The notes beneath the pieces were generated by a model. That model did not search any database, was not told where the DNA came from, and worked only from the letters and a program-made list of their open reading frames with translations. DNA of 64,000 nucleotides, from assembly GCF_016808335.1 (NCBI RefSeq), contig NC_053139.1, positions 34,059,954-34,123,953 on the forward strand, in the 5' to 3' direction. This document shows, piece by piece, positions 34,200 to 45,205 of the stretch; within the stretch, counting starts at the first letter, position 1; each line of letters starts with the position of its first letter. This stretch comes from Panicum virgatum. Taxonomy: Eukaryota; Streptophyta; Magnoliopsida; Poales; Poaceae. A program made the position numbers and the translations under genes.

Positions 34200-34563
34200 T
34201 GTTAGCAGCAGGGTCGTGGGGGCACAAGAGAGAAAGGAATTTGGGAAGGGAGCAGGAGCTCGGGAAGGAAGAACACGGAAGGGAGAGCAGAGCATACGGC
34301 AGGACGTCCGCTTGCTTGCTTCGGGAGCAAGAAGAAAATATATCTTGTGTTACAATAATTGATAATCTCTCTCTTCTCTCCTCTCCTGTATATATATAGC
34401 CTATCAGCAAAACATTGGCTGGGCCCGATACAAGTGCATGCAAGCACGCAAGCACTAGAAAGTCCAATCTGGGCCAACGAACGAGTCACTGATTGCTCTT
34501 CTGGGCCTCGACCTCGCCATAAGCTTCTCTTCTCCCACTTGCCTGGGCATTGAGCTACTGACA
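34200..34563 (-). repeat. 5' LTR of element A (364 bp)
   Basis: Near-identical to 25080-25429, flanked by target duplication TTCTT on its outer side. Confidence 0.9.
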
Positions 34564-35590
34564 TTCTTGGCTTCGATGTGCTCCTCTTCAAGCATCAACG
34601 ACAACACGTCGTCTCAGTACACCATGGAATGAATTGCAAGAGTGAAGAGTTGCATATAAAATGAGGAGCCGTACCGGCGAGCCTGAAGGTCTCAATGAAG
34701 AATGTTGGGGTGGGCCAGAAGCCGACCATGTCGTTAACACCGTCGCCGGTGGTGTTCACCGGCACGCGGTAGACGGCCTTGCGGTGGCCGGGGTACCAGA
34801 TGATGTCGGCGAACTCGTGCTCACTCGCGAACGCCACGACACGCTCCGCCAGGTCGGAGTCGACGTGCTCCTCGAACCTCACGGAGCGCTTGAACATGGG
34901 TTGCAGAGCCAAGGTGACCTGAGAGATGACCCCGAGCACCCCGAGGGACACCTTATTGGCCGCGTCCAGTTCAGGGTCGCCGGCGGCGAGCAGCCTCACC
35001 TTGGCGTAGCCCTAGCTCGCCGGCCCCGGCGTGACGACCCTCATCCCGACGACGTACTCGTGCACGGCGGAGCCGTTCCCCCACAGGGAGCTCCCGTGGG
35101 CGCCCGTGGAGAGCATTCCCCCGACCGTGAGCCCAAGCCAGTAGGGCGTGTACGGGAGCGCCAGCCCGGCGACCCCGCCGCGGCGTCGATGAGCTCGCCC
35201 AGCGTGACGCCGGCCTCGACAGTGACCTCCATCCTGCCGGCATCCACAGCGACGACGCGGCGCAGCAACTCGGTGCTGATGAAGAGACCTTGGTTGCCGG
35301 CGGGGCAGGCCAGCTTGGGCACGCTGTGTGAGAACCGGGTTGCCACCTCCATCCGCGTCCCGGCCGCCGTGGCGTTGGCAACCACGGCCAGGAGCTCGTG
35401 CTCGGACGCCGGGAACGCGGCCGCCGCCGCATGGCACGTGGAGCGGTCCGGGAACGCGCCGTACGCGTTGGTCACGGTGCAGCCACCGGACCCGGCGCAC
35501 CGGACCACCGTTGGCGGGGGGCTGGCCCCGGCGAGGTGGCATTGGGACACCACGGCGACGACGACGATGATCGTTGACCAGGAGGCCATG

Positions 35591-38109
35591 CATGGGCATC
35601 GTTCGCCTTGGGCGCCGGCCTTCGCGTAGTCGGCGATGATGACCAGGGAATGCTGCCATTGGTTTATAGTGGCAAGCATCCAGATGATGGATAGGTAAAA
35701 TATTGGGTTTGTCTGGATAACGATCGACAGATTTCTTGCAAGTATGGCATGCTAGGCCTTTGTATTCGCGCCGTACGTGTGTGGCGTGGTAAGCATATGA
35801 TCCTTCGGTACCATCAACTGCTATGGCAACCCATAAACTTTGTGGCTCTGTCAGCCTGTCATTGACAAGGAAAGTGTGGGAACCACATGCCGAGCTGACC
35901 TCCTCCTCCCCTGCGTCGCCGCTCTAGTCATCCCCTCGCCGGCGATGTCTCCTTCCTCTTCCTCCGCCGTCGCCGCCACCGCTCCTGCCACCATCGGGTT
36001 TAGGGTTTCGGGTTGGGACCTGCCGAGGAAATTCATTTGCCGACGACATTAGAAAAGGGCGTGGTGGCTGCATGTAGGCCTGGCAGCGGAGGCGGGTTGA
36101 CAGGCGGTGCGGCACGGCGGCGGGGACGCCGCCGGTCAGGGACGGTGGTTGGACAACCGGTGAGACAAGGAGGGGCGGGGGCAAGGATCCGAGGGGAGCT
36201 CCCCGGCAGAGCCGGGTTAGGGCAGCGAATGATACGGTGGTGACTGCGGATTCAGCAGTGTGAGGCGCCAGAGACGGTGGAGGACGACGGCGCGGGGGTG
36301 AGCAGTGGATAGAGGGGAGAAGGAGAGGAGGGGCACCAACGGCGGCGCGGGGTCAGAAGGGGAGCAGTGGCGCGGGCAAGAAGATCCAGTCATGGGCTGT
36401 CATTGGTCGCGTGCCCACGCTGAAGGCGCACGATGCCGAGACGCATCCGCTGGCCATGGGGTACTCAAGCATTTCTCTCGAGCCCAAGACACCCGTATTC
36501 AGTGGACACACGATACAGATCGAACAGCTAGGACATAATATTTAACCTTCATTCATCTTCCTCCTTATTTTTTTAGATAATGAATACAAATCCGGCCTCT
36601 ATATCCACATATGTATATATATAGCCAAAAGTTACAACAAGTTCTTAGACTCAAAATTTCAAAACTGAGAACCGAAAACTAACAAGATATGAAGCTAAAA
36701 GACAATGGAAGAAAAAAAAAAGAAAGACTAAGCTTTAAACTTTCTCCATGTCTTCGCTTCAAACTGGTTGTATCCTAGCAGCAACAACTCCTTCCATCTG
36801 TCGTCTACTTAGAAACTTTCATGTCGGAATCATCTTACCATGAAACAGCCTTATGTTGCCTCACAAACTCTGTCATGTGGAAACCGCACTGAGTCGATCT
36901 CAAACACGACCACAAACAACCACTCAGCACATCCTCTCAACAATCACAAAAACGACCTTGCTTTCTCCCACGGTGCTGGATCTGCCTGACAACACCTTCA
37001 TCAAGGTCATGACGCCGAATGCGCTGACAATGTCAGCCCGAATTAGGTTGAGTTTTCACCTTCATCAAGGTCATGACGCCGAATAGGACGAAGAGGTCGA
37101 GGACGCCTCCAAGAAAGGTAGCGACGCCCGTGCACATCGTCGTCCAGGTTTTCTCCTTGAGCTCAACAGACCCATCCCCGTGACATCAACCATGGCACTG
37201 GCACAACGGCCGCCGGCACATGGAAGCAGCTGCTGGTCCCAAATATGGCCGCCGGAAGCCGAAGAGAAGCAAGGGAGAATGAGACCTCACCAACAACAGG
37301 GCCTACCACCAACGGTCGCCTCACCCGCCCCTGCGCCACGCCAGAGACGCCGCCGGCCCAGGACGCACGGCAACGCGCCGCTGCACGCTCCTATCGCCGC
37401 CACCGGCCGCATCTCCATGGGGTCGAGTGTTTCATCTTCCTCCTTATGTGTCTCTCCTTTAATTTTTTTGAGCTATCTGCCCCACCGCCACCAGGACAAC
37501 CTGCTTACCCGCCGTGACGGTCTCGCCAGTTCTCCGACGAGACCATAGCCCCGCCTGCGGCAGCCACCCTCTCCCGCTCCCTCCGCCACCACCGTCGCGA
37601 CCCCCACCCCTACCTGGTCCAACGGGCCTCTTCACTGTCCGGACCGGCCCACCACCGGGTCTTCCCTCTAAACTCGGCAATAAAGAGCTCACCGAAGCAC
37701 AACCCCCCCCCCCCCCCCCCCCCCCCCCCAAACTGGAACCCCGAATACTAACCTCGCCAATGAGAGCACCAGAGGCAGAGAAGAAGCAACACTTCCTTTG
37801 ATTGGTGAGATGGAGAAAATTAAAAAAAAATAGAGTGTGAGGAAGCTAGGAATGCTCAGATGTATTTAGCAATCCAGAACTTTAATTCTAGGTGATTGCT
37901 AAAATACAACCTAGCATTATTTTACTGTTTTATTTTACTGGTTGAGTGCTCGTGTTGTTGATGATTATTGATTAATGGTAAGGGAAATTAGAAGCTTGAT
38001 ATACAATAACTCATGGTCGTTGTATTCTAAAATTTTTAAAAGAAATCGTGGATACAACATTTATTAGCATGGAGTTTGAGACAAAAAAAAAGAAGGAAGT
38101 TTGGATCTG
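35591..38109. other. unresolved GC-rich and repetitive sequence
   Basis: Upstream of the oxidase pseudogene there is GC-rich sequence (35880-36440) and a second GC-rich stretch (37170-37700) with long open frames on several strands but no motif. A 29-bp segment containing CATCAAGGTCATGACGCCGA is directly repeated at about 37001 and 37061. A run of 27 C lies at 37703-37729. No gene is supported. Confidence 0.5.
37703..37729. repeat. homopolymer C27
   Basis: Uninterrupted run of 27 C; a second unusual homopolymer besides the T/G block at 20558. Confidence 0.95.
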
Positions 38110-38234
38110 TACCATTAAAAGATTGCAAAGTTAGATATATACAATCTCTATCTCACTTACATGTGAGGCTCACATGAGTCAATGACATGTGTGTCAGGAT
38201 GGTATATATCTAACTTTGCAATCTTTCAGGTATA
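38110..38234. mobile_element. short MITE with 25-bp perfect inverted repeats
   Basis: Arms 38118-38142 and 38202-38226 are perfect inverted repeats (AAAGATTGCAAAGTTAGATA and onward). The outer bases TACC/GGTA extend the match imperfectly. Non-coding interior of about 60 bp. Confidence 0.75.
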
Positions 38235-38458
38235 TATCTATTTTTTTCCAAAAAAGAAACACTAGAGGACAAAAGGACAATGGGGCACAATTATTTTATT
38301 ATTAGATTTGGGCAGCAACATACTACGGATTCATTACATGGAAGAGCATTATGGTATTGGCTGCATCCACGAAATGAATCTAGCCATCGGCATGGATCAA
38401 TCCTTTTCAACACTATTCAATCAAGAGATCCATTTCCGCAATGGCAATTGTTCCAACA

Positions 38459-38822
38459 TCACCAGTGACGAGCGGGGGCGGTTGTTGCTCCCGATAAAAT
38501 AAATACGCAGCAACACTCCTTAGGTGTGTCGCACTTAGGACGAAAAGGCAGGTTGTTAACCTTTTTGCTCTTCTCTGAACATTCAGTGTCGCATTTTTTA
38601 TAAGTGCATGGGCCCATAGGGTCACACGACGTGTGATCTGCATGTGCATAAAATCCACATCTCACTAAACCCCACGACTATAATGAAACCATAGTACTAA
38701 GTCGAAAAGCAGTTAGGTACACACCTTCCACCAGGGCTGAGAGGGTTTGATGAAGACATCATCAAAAGAACGCAAAGCGCAGCACACATAGACCTCACTA
38801 TGTTCCTTTTGACCACAGCCAT
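38459..38822 (-). pseudogene. small secreted cysteine-rich peptide gene A, frame disturbed or differently spliced
   Basis: Sister of the gene at 44500-44849. Exon 1 starts at ATG 38822 (MAVVKRNIVRS, then a hydrophobic MCAALCVLLMM signal core); exon 2 (38664-38459) encodes ADHTSCDPMGPC, TECSEKSKK and PKECCC, ending TGA at 38461-38459. If the donor at the position equivalent to the sister gene is used (38724), exons total 304 nt and the frame is lost, owing to a net 4-nt difference near the signal-peptide end. A GT seven bases earlier (38731) would give 297 nt and an open frame of 98 residues. Cysteines of the sister are all present plus one more. Whether it is functional is therefore unresolved. 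Confidence 0.6.
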
Positions 38823-38900
38823 ATGAAGAACACTATTGGTGTGCCTCTAGCTATTCGGTTCCGGTCGGTATGCACGTACATATTGCTTTGCTTGCTCTTG

Positions 38901-38909
38901 TCTATATAG
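38901..38909 (-). promoter_or_regulatory. TATA box, peptide gene A
   Basis: Minus strand CTATATAGA about 80 bp upstream of the ATG, in the same context as the sister gene (followed by CAAGAGCAA). Confidence 0.5.
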
Positions 38910-39185
38910 AGGCAAATTAAGACACATCTTGAATATCTGTGACCACATCTAAATTAATGTTGAGCTACCTTTGTTGTATGGTTCCATATCTTTGCTCCAT
39001 TATAAAATAAATGCAGCAGCATCACGAATTCAAATGTGGAAATCCTCCAAAATCTGGATTTAAACTATGCGACCAACCCAGCCAAAATAAGTTGGATACC
39101 TTGGGGTCGATTCAGTGATAAATACTGCACAATAAGGGGCACTATTAGTATTTTGGTAATTTAGCAGTGCAAAACTTGGATGCCT

Positions 39186-42100
39186 TCAAGAATTTCCAGC
39201 TTCTCAGGTAATGAGATGATGGTTAGTTAGCTAGGTGATTGGCTAAAAGTTTGCTACGCTACTATAGCTGCTTTAAGGATTGATGACTACTATTAGCTCA
39301 CGGATTCCAATAGAGGCCTTTTACGGTGCATAATACTACCAGGTGGTAGTATACAATATAACTGGTTTTTTGTATGAATAATTATTTGGATTTTTTTCCC
39401 GCAGATGCATCCTCATTTTCCATTTATACTCCTATACTATAAATACAGGATATCCATGTTAAATATGGGATGAGCAAAAACAAAAGTAGAAAACAAGATG
39501 AGATGGGATATATCCCGGTTGTTTTAAACCCAAGTTAGGAATTTACATATTTGAGGTCTTAAACTCCAGGAGACTAGGTATAATCCTAGCTAAATTTAGA
39601 GTTTTTGAAGGTTTGTAAAAAATTAAACAGCTCCATAATCGAATGGTAAACCAACCGACTCTTCAAATCTCTTAGCTATCCATCATAAATTCACTCTTCC
39701 ACTTGCACTGACAAGTGGGACCCACTCATCATCTCTTTCCTCCCACCTTATCCACTCACTCTCCTCCTCCCCCTCCCCCTCCCCCTCCCCCGTTCTCAGT
39801 CCCGACGGCCAGCCGCACCTCCTCTCCCGGCCGGCGGACGGCTGCGCGCGCTGGCCGGGACAGGAGACCCGCAAGTCTCCTCCTCCAGCCGGCCCCTCTC
39901 TCCCGGTTTTGCTGCAACAATTTTGCATCAGATCTTAACAACCTGCCCTTTTCCACAAAGTTCCATTCACCTGGGAGGCTGGGACTCTTTCGTACTGCAT
40001 TGGATCGAGCAAAAACAAACAACAAGATGGGCAGCGTTGCTCAGATCGGAGCGCTGAAGATCAGACACACATACCAGACGCAAATTATTTTTCCGAAGCT
40101 TTTTTTCTTCCTCAGTCGGCGAGGGGCCGGGGCGGGCGCCGGCGAGGCACGGCTGCGGGGCGAGCAGTACCTCCTCTCGATCCCATTTAGCCTCGCCGCC
40201 GTCCTGCTCCGGCACTTCAAGTGGAGAAGAACCAAGCACTACCCCAAGTGCCAACGGCCGACCGAGAAGAACTACCACCGCCAGTGCTCACGCTACGACT
40301 ACGACCAGCCGCGGGAGCTCAGGGCACGACGACGGGGGCAAGCGCACCAAAAAGGAGGGGGAGGGCGCGGGAGAGCCCGGGATAGTGCGAGAGATGCCGG
40401 GAGCGGGCGGGACGAGAGGGATGGCGAGGGCACCGCCCTCGCCAATTTTGGCTAGCGAGGCCGCTCGGATGACGAGCGTGATGGCGAGGAGAGGTGGATG
40501 CCGAGTCTCTTGGAAAGCTTTTTCACCTTCTAATCTTTATTTTTACCTAAACAATCTCTTTTGGCTAGTCTGTTGGAGCTGCTCGTTTAGTAGTTCAGCC
40601 GGTGCTGAACGTGGTTTGCGAGTATAAGCCAGCGAAGCTCTGCTCTTTGTCTGGTTACAATTGAATCGGATTCGCATGGAATCGAATCCTGATAGCACTT
40701 TTCACCACATTTTAACTCAAATTCAATTGTTCTCGAATATGAATGTAAAATGAATAACTCAAATCTGGATATCTAATAATATTAGAAGATTTTATTTACA
40801 TATTTTCTTTATTGATTATTGTAGAAAAATAAATAAGAAAATAGAGACTAAAGTATGAGTACATTTATCAATAAATACTTCAATAGTGTATCTATACTAT
40901 AAAGATCCTAAACAATTGAAAATGTTTCTCACCAAAACAATTCCCGCATACCTCTCATAGAGGTCCCACCTAGCATGTCGAGGGGGTTATTGGAAAGTGT
41001 TGGAAAGTGGTGAAAACCGCATGTTAAAATGACTCTGCTGTTTCCTCCTATTTTTTTCACCGAAATTTTTCCTACCTGCCCATCGTACCCGCTCCAATGT
41101 TTCCATATATGCTGCCGATAATTCAGCTATTTACTATCCGACGAATCGGCTATTTGTTTCCTTTCAACGGAAACCAATCTATATACATTGAAGGATACTA
41201 TCAAACATGTCCATGCGTTGCTACGGACGGAGGTCACTTGCATTTCTGAACGACTTAGAGTCGATAACAAGCAATAATTTTTTGGTGATTTAATTTCTAC
41301 CATCTCTGTATGATCTGTTCTATACAAACTTCTTCTGTTCTTTCGTTTCACTTGGGCATCAAAATTCAGAAAGAATTGTTAGAAAATACAATTTGATTTT
41401 GCATGGATCCCGGCTCTAAGGTAGACCCCACATTTCAAATGATGCAGCAATAATAAACAAACAAAAGAGAAAACGCATCCTGTTTATTTGATAATTCATT
41501 GCTTCTCTTCCTTTGTCGCAGTCGCAGACACACAAACCACATTGATCCAGGATACATGAGTGCCACTGCGACATAGTTTCTATGGCGTCATGCAATTCTA
41601 CTTAGAAATGGGCTTCAAGTCCACCATGCTGCGCATGCCCTGCTCTCCCGCGCATGCCCAGGCTCCTGTGCGGCTCCGCCTTGCAATGCTTCTCTTTGCG
41701 CCCTTGGGCCAGCCACGGCTATGCAGGCATGCTGCATGCAGCACGTCCTGCTCCTCTTCTCTCCGGTCCCTACCGGTGCAGCTCAAGTTTCTTTTGGCGA
41801 CTGGGAGGCATTGACTCTGCTGCATGGAGGATAGGGTGGGTATTTTTTCCCCAAAAAAGCCTATCACCAAGCTGAACTGAGTTGAATTGTCAGTTTTTGT
41901 TTTTTTTCTTTTGTGTCGCCGTGTCGGTATCGATTTTTAAGGGTCGCGGTAAACTGAAGAACCGCTCACAACAGGGCTATTTATACGAGAAAAAATAGTA
42001 ATCGTTTTAAGATCCAAGAACTATTTTATTTACAGTTTAGTCCTTAGATCTTAAAATGAGTACTATGTTTTCTCGTATTTTTTTCTCGTATCTCCGCTTT

Positions 42101-42685
42101 AAGTATTTCAATTTATAATTAATCTTCATATAAATATTTATTATTAAATTAATATCATTGGTCATTAAAGAAGAGATAGCTTTATATAGTTTCAATGGAC
42201 ACAACAGTAGTAATATTAAAATTAACATCATTTGTCATTATGGAAGGGCCTCTAACATAGTGGTTACAGCACCTAAGTAGCACCCAGCACTCTTGAGTTC
42301 AAAAATATTACTTCAGTCAAAAATATTATTAATCATTAGTCATGGAAGATAACTTTTAAATGTTTTTGTGATAAATTGTCACTTTTAATACTATATATAA
42401 TATCTTTTGTCCTTAATCATAGAGATATACTTTTACATAATTTCGATTCACATGGCCAGATATACACATAGTTAGATATTGTCGAATATGGTTGCGGAAT
42501 CAGATAGAGAAAATCAATGAAAAATGAATATATATGGATACATCCATTTTATAGTGCCACACTAATTTTTTTCTCTTTTCTTTTTTGACCGAAGGCAGCA
42601 AGGGAAGCTCCTATCTATTTTTTATATTTTTATTCCAGCCCCGTTTATTTTAGCTAGAGTTGCATTTTACGTGGGCTCATCCCAA
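39186..42685. other. no recognisable gene
   Basis: Mostly AT-rich. A GC-rich island at 39770-40500 has a 246-codon plus-strand frame (39715-40455) starting in a CCCTCC repeat and without known motifs; I do not call it. Another frame of 84 codons at 41560-41814 is also unassigned. Confidence 0.45.
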
Positions 42686-44282
42686 AACTACTAGAAAACA
42701 GGCCAAAAGTCCTGGCCAAAAGTACCAGCTGCTGTTGCAAAAGTCCTGGCCAAAAGTCCTGGCCAAAAGTCCTGGCCAAAATGCCACACATCAGTACCGG
42801 CTGCAAAAGCAGCTGGTACCTTTCGCCAGCGGCGATCAAAGGTAAGGGGTTTGGTACCGGGTTAAAGCATCACCCGGTACCAAAACTTCAATATAGGAAC
42901 CGGTTAGTGCCACCAACCGGTACCAAAAGCACAAGGAGGAATAGGTACCGGTTGGTGGAACCAACCGGTGCCTAAAGGGTGGACAATGACACCGGGTTTT
43001 GCCATGGCCCGGTGCCGCCACGTGCCCACAACAAAGGCACTGGTTGGTAACATCAACCGGTGCCTATGCCTTTTGTTTGGCACCGGTTGTTGAGCACCAA
43101 CCGGTGCCTTTGAGCCACGCCTATAAATACACCAACCCCTCCCCCCTCCAAACTGCCGTGAACTCACTGTAAGTTCATAGATCCCTTGAACAGGTAAGTT
43201 CAGTTTGCACAATCAAATCTTTTTTCTGTTAATAACAATTCATGAATATCAAACTTAACTTTGAGCGCAGGGTTTGGAAAAAATTTGTGAAAAATAACAA
43301 AGGACGTGGTCAATGGAGGCCCGAACTGAACGTTAACATGGATTATCCGGTATTTTCATTCATAAAGATTTGTCTAGTTAAGTATATAATCCCAAATTGT
43401 TCTAAATTGAGTAATTTATTTGTTTCTCCTTAAGTGTGCGAGACAACAACAAGGAACTGATTGGTGCGGGTACTACGTATGCGACTACTTGCACATCATG
43501 ACTTCATGCGGGAAGGCTACTGATGAAGAAACGAGAGTACGTCCAAACCGTTCACTAGTATATTTTCATAATTGTACTAACGCACATAATGTTAATGCTT
43601 TTTTCCTAAATAATAGATGTCTCAAATGGGGGATGAATATTACTCTACTGATCGGATCAACGCCGTGTGCGAGCAGCTCGCCGGATTTATTTTGAACGAG
43701 ATCTTGGATCCTAGAGGCGAGTTCTACCACGACGGTCACATCTATAGAGGACTTTCATCGACATCCTAAGGGGACTAGTAGTTGGACGGCTAACATGACT
43801 TGTACATTTGTAAATATTTTTAAACATTATGCATTGATGTTTGTAAATTTGTAAATATATTAGTTCATCTAATTAGCTTAATTATATGCTCGCATTTCAC
43901 TTTTAGTTAGTTTTAAATATTCTCTGAAAACGAACACGAACAACCAATGAACGTAGAGTACTGTAGAGCTTGAGTGCGTTTAGCAATTATAAAATAATAA
44001 ACAGTAATAAATATAACAAACAAAATTGGATTTGGGAAAAAAAGGAAAATGTCATTGGTACCGGTTGGAAATACCAACCGGTACCAAAGGGGTTGCCACC
44101 TTACGTCAGCGTGGAAACCTCTTTGGTACCGGCTGGTATTTCCAACTGGTACCAATGGAAGCCTAAAGCACCAGTTGAAAAACCCGGTGTCTTAAGTAGA
44201 GGCCAATGGTCGCGGTTGAGGGTTCCCAACCGGTGCCTTTGGTCTTTCTCAGCCGGTGCCCAAGGCCCGTTTTCTAGTAGTG
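42686..44282. mobile_element. CACTA transposon 2 (1.6 kb) with protease fragment
   Basis: Left end ACTACTAGAAAACAGGCC (first base changed) and right end GGCCCGTTTTCTAGTAGTG are inverted CACTA termini. Flanking triplets CAA and AAA agree in two of three positions. Subterminal zones (42780-43110 and 44055-44260) are full of GGTACCGGTTGGT and ACCAACCGGTACC inverted pairs. There is also a CCTGGCCAAAAGT direct repeat (42710-42780). It carries a three-exon Ulp1-like fragment but no transposase, so it is non-autonomous. Confidence 0.87.
43271..43769 (+). pseudogene. Ulp1-like (C48) cysteine protease C-terminal fragment in CACTA 2
   Basis: Three exons read in one frame across GT-AG introns: 43271-43349 (VWKKFVKNNKG, WRPELNVN), 43435-43536 (RQQQGTDWCGYYVCDYLH) and 43617-43769 (MSQMGDEYYSTDRINAVCEQ, stop TAA). 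QGTDWCGYYV matches the Gln and catalytic Cys region of SUMO-type proteases; the His/Asp part that should precede is absent. Ulp1-like genes are known passengers or partners in grass CACTA and Mutator-like elements. No stop or frameshift inside these three exons, so the piece may be transcribed. Confidence 0.72.
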
Positions 44283-44499
44283 AAAGTAGTAGATCTGGTA
44301 CACTCAACTAAATGTAAGCCTACAATAGATACTCACTTGGTGTTTGAATGTATCAAATTAAATGCATTTAGAAATGTTTTTAAATAAAATCATGTATACA
44401 ACATTTATTAGCATGGAATTTTGTAGTAAAAAAACACTAGAGGATCGGACAAGAGGACACATGGGACACCTTTATTTTATTAGATTTGGTAGAAACATA
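44283..44499. other. flank between CACTA 2 and peptide gene B
   Basis: AT-rich; from about 44380 it belongs to the duplicated block (AACATTTATTAGCATGGA is also found near 38055). Confidence 0.5.
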
Positions 44500-44849
44500 T
44501 TATGGATGCAGTACATTATGTTCCTCCCGGTAAAATGTGCAGCAACACTCGTTAGGTGTGGTGCACTCAGGTTCAATAGGTAGGTTTGTACTTTTGTTCT
44601 GACATTCTTGCTCGCATTTCGCATCAGTGCATGATTTCATAGCGTCACACTCGGTGTGATCTGCATGTGCATGAAATCCAAATCTCACTTTGTAAATCCC
44701 ACGAATATAATGAATTCAACCATGTGAGAAGTATAAAAAACAGTTAGATACACACCTTCCACCCACGCTGAGAGGGCTGAAGACATCATCAAAATGATGC
44801 AAAGCGCAGCGCACAGAGACCTCACTGCGTTGCTCTTGACCGCTGCCAT
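44500..44849 (-). CDS. small secreted cysteine-rich (defensin-like) peptide, two exons
   Basis: Exon 1 is 44849-44756, exon 2 is 44687-44500; the 68-bp intron has GT and AG ends and the joined frame is exactly 282 nt (93 residues plus TAA). Residues 1-28 are a classic signal peptide (basic MAAVKSNAVR, hydrophobic LCAALCIILMM, then SSALSA before WVE). The mature part has eight cysteines spaced C-x5-C-x4-C-x3-C-x12-C-x6-CCC (TECDAMKSC, AKCEQEC, PECTTPNECCC). A signal-peptide exon plus a short cysteine-rich exon is the architecture of plant defensin-like/LCR peptides, but the terminal CCC is unusual and I cannot name a family. A TATA box lies about 50 bp upstream of the ATG. Start chosen because it is the first ATG after the TATA box and gives the signal peptide. 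Secretion is expected; target and role unknown. Confidence 0.78.
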
Positions 44850-44895
44850 ATGAAGAAGATTGTTCCAGTTTGCACATATTGCTTTGATTGCTCTT

Positions 44896-44905
44896 GTTTA
44901 TATAG
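44896..44905 (-). promoter_or_regulatory. TATA box, peptide gene B
   Basis: Minus strand CTATATAAAC, followed by AAGAGCAA and then the ATG about 50 bp on. Conserved in the duplicate copy. Confidence 0.6.
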
Positions 44906-45205
44906 AGGGAGAGACACATCTTTAGGCGGTGTAGATTATTTATTACATGAATCTGTGCGCCCTTCTAAATTAATGATGAGTTGGTTTTGTTGTATGCATG
45001 GTTCCATATCTTGCACCATTATCAAATGAATGCAGCAGCAGCACCAATTTAAATGCGGAAAGATCCAAAATTTGGGTTCAAACTATGGGACAACCAGCCA
45101 AAATAAGTTGGATGTACCTTGGGGCCAATTCACATGAAAATCCCTGCACGATAAGGGGCACTATTTTGTTCATAGGCCGGGCAGTGGCAAAACTTGGATG
45201 TCGTG

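Larger units (their letters stand above)
25080..34563 (-). mobile_element. LTR retrotransposon A (no pol of its own), TSD TTCTT
   Basis: Two similar LTRs (25080-25429 and 34200-34563) start TGTTAGCAGCAGG; the right one ends CTACTGACA. Both sides carry the 5-bp duplication TTCTT (25075-25079 and 34564-34568). Orientation is minus: a degenerate primer-binding site (TGGTATAAG, about 34190-34198) lies inside the right LTR, and a polypurine tract (AAGAAGGGGGGAA, complement of about 25430-25443) inside the left one. Excluding the nested copia element, its own interior is only about 3.3 kb and has no reverse transcriptase or integrase, so it is non-autonomous or deleted. It disrupts the gulonolactone-oxidase-like gene. 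Confidence 0.9.
25014..35590 (-). pseudogene. L-gulonolactone oxidase-like FAD enzyme, interrupted and mutated
   Basis: Best start is ATG at 35590-35588 ([14 protein letters not shown]), a signal peptide. It is followed by the FAD-binding PCMH-type domain: [34 protein letters not shown], then after a frameshift near 35175 [20 protein letters not shown] and [12 protein letters not shown]. An in-frame TAG lies at 35014-35012; beyond it [18 protein letters not shown] and the C-terminal start continue to about 34675, where a GT donor suggests an intron. A short second exon (from about 34585) is cut by an LTR retrotransposon and resumes at 25079 for some 20 codons (SSRCAREARV) before a stop at 25016-25014. 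The C-terminal half is missing. Relatives oxidise L-gulono/galactono-1,4-lactone toward ascorbate in secretory compartments. Confidence 0.85.
38240..39185. repeat. duplicated block, copy A
   Basis: Aligns by eye over its length with 44380-45205, including the downstream flank (AACACTAGAGGA), the peptide gene, its TATA region, and about 330 bp of upstream flank ending ATAAGGGGCACTATT and GCAAAACTTGGATG. The upstream flank is as similar as the coding part, so this is a genomic duplication and not retroposition. Confidence 0.85.
44380..45205. repeat. duplicated block, copy B
   Basis: Partner of 38240-39185, in the same orientation, about 6 kb away; CACTA 2 lies in the spacer. Confidence 0.85.

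Noticed and set aside
39715..40455. 246-codon plus-strand open frame
   Set aside because: It starts in a CCCTCC repeat, composition is GC-rich enough for chance open frames, and no motif or homologue is recognisable.
40886..41230. Possible Helitron: TCTATACTATAAAG at one side and a GTCCATGCGTTGCTACGGAC hairpin at the other
   Set aside because: Both pieces resemble Helitron termini, but no CTAG-type 3' end follows the hairpin and the orientation of the two ends cannot be confirmed.
42780..43110. GGTACCGGTTGGT hairpins as a microRNA precursor
   Set aside because: They are CACTA subterminal inverted repeats present at both ends of the element; no distinct precursor stem.
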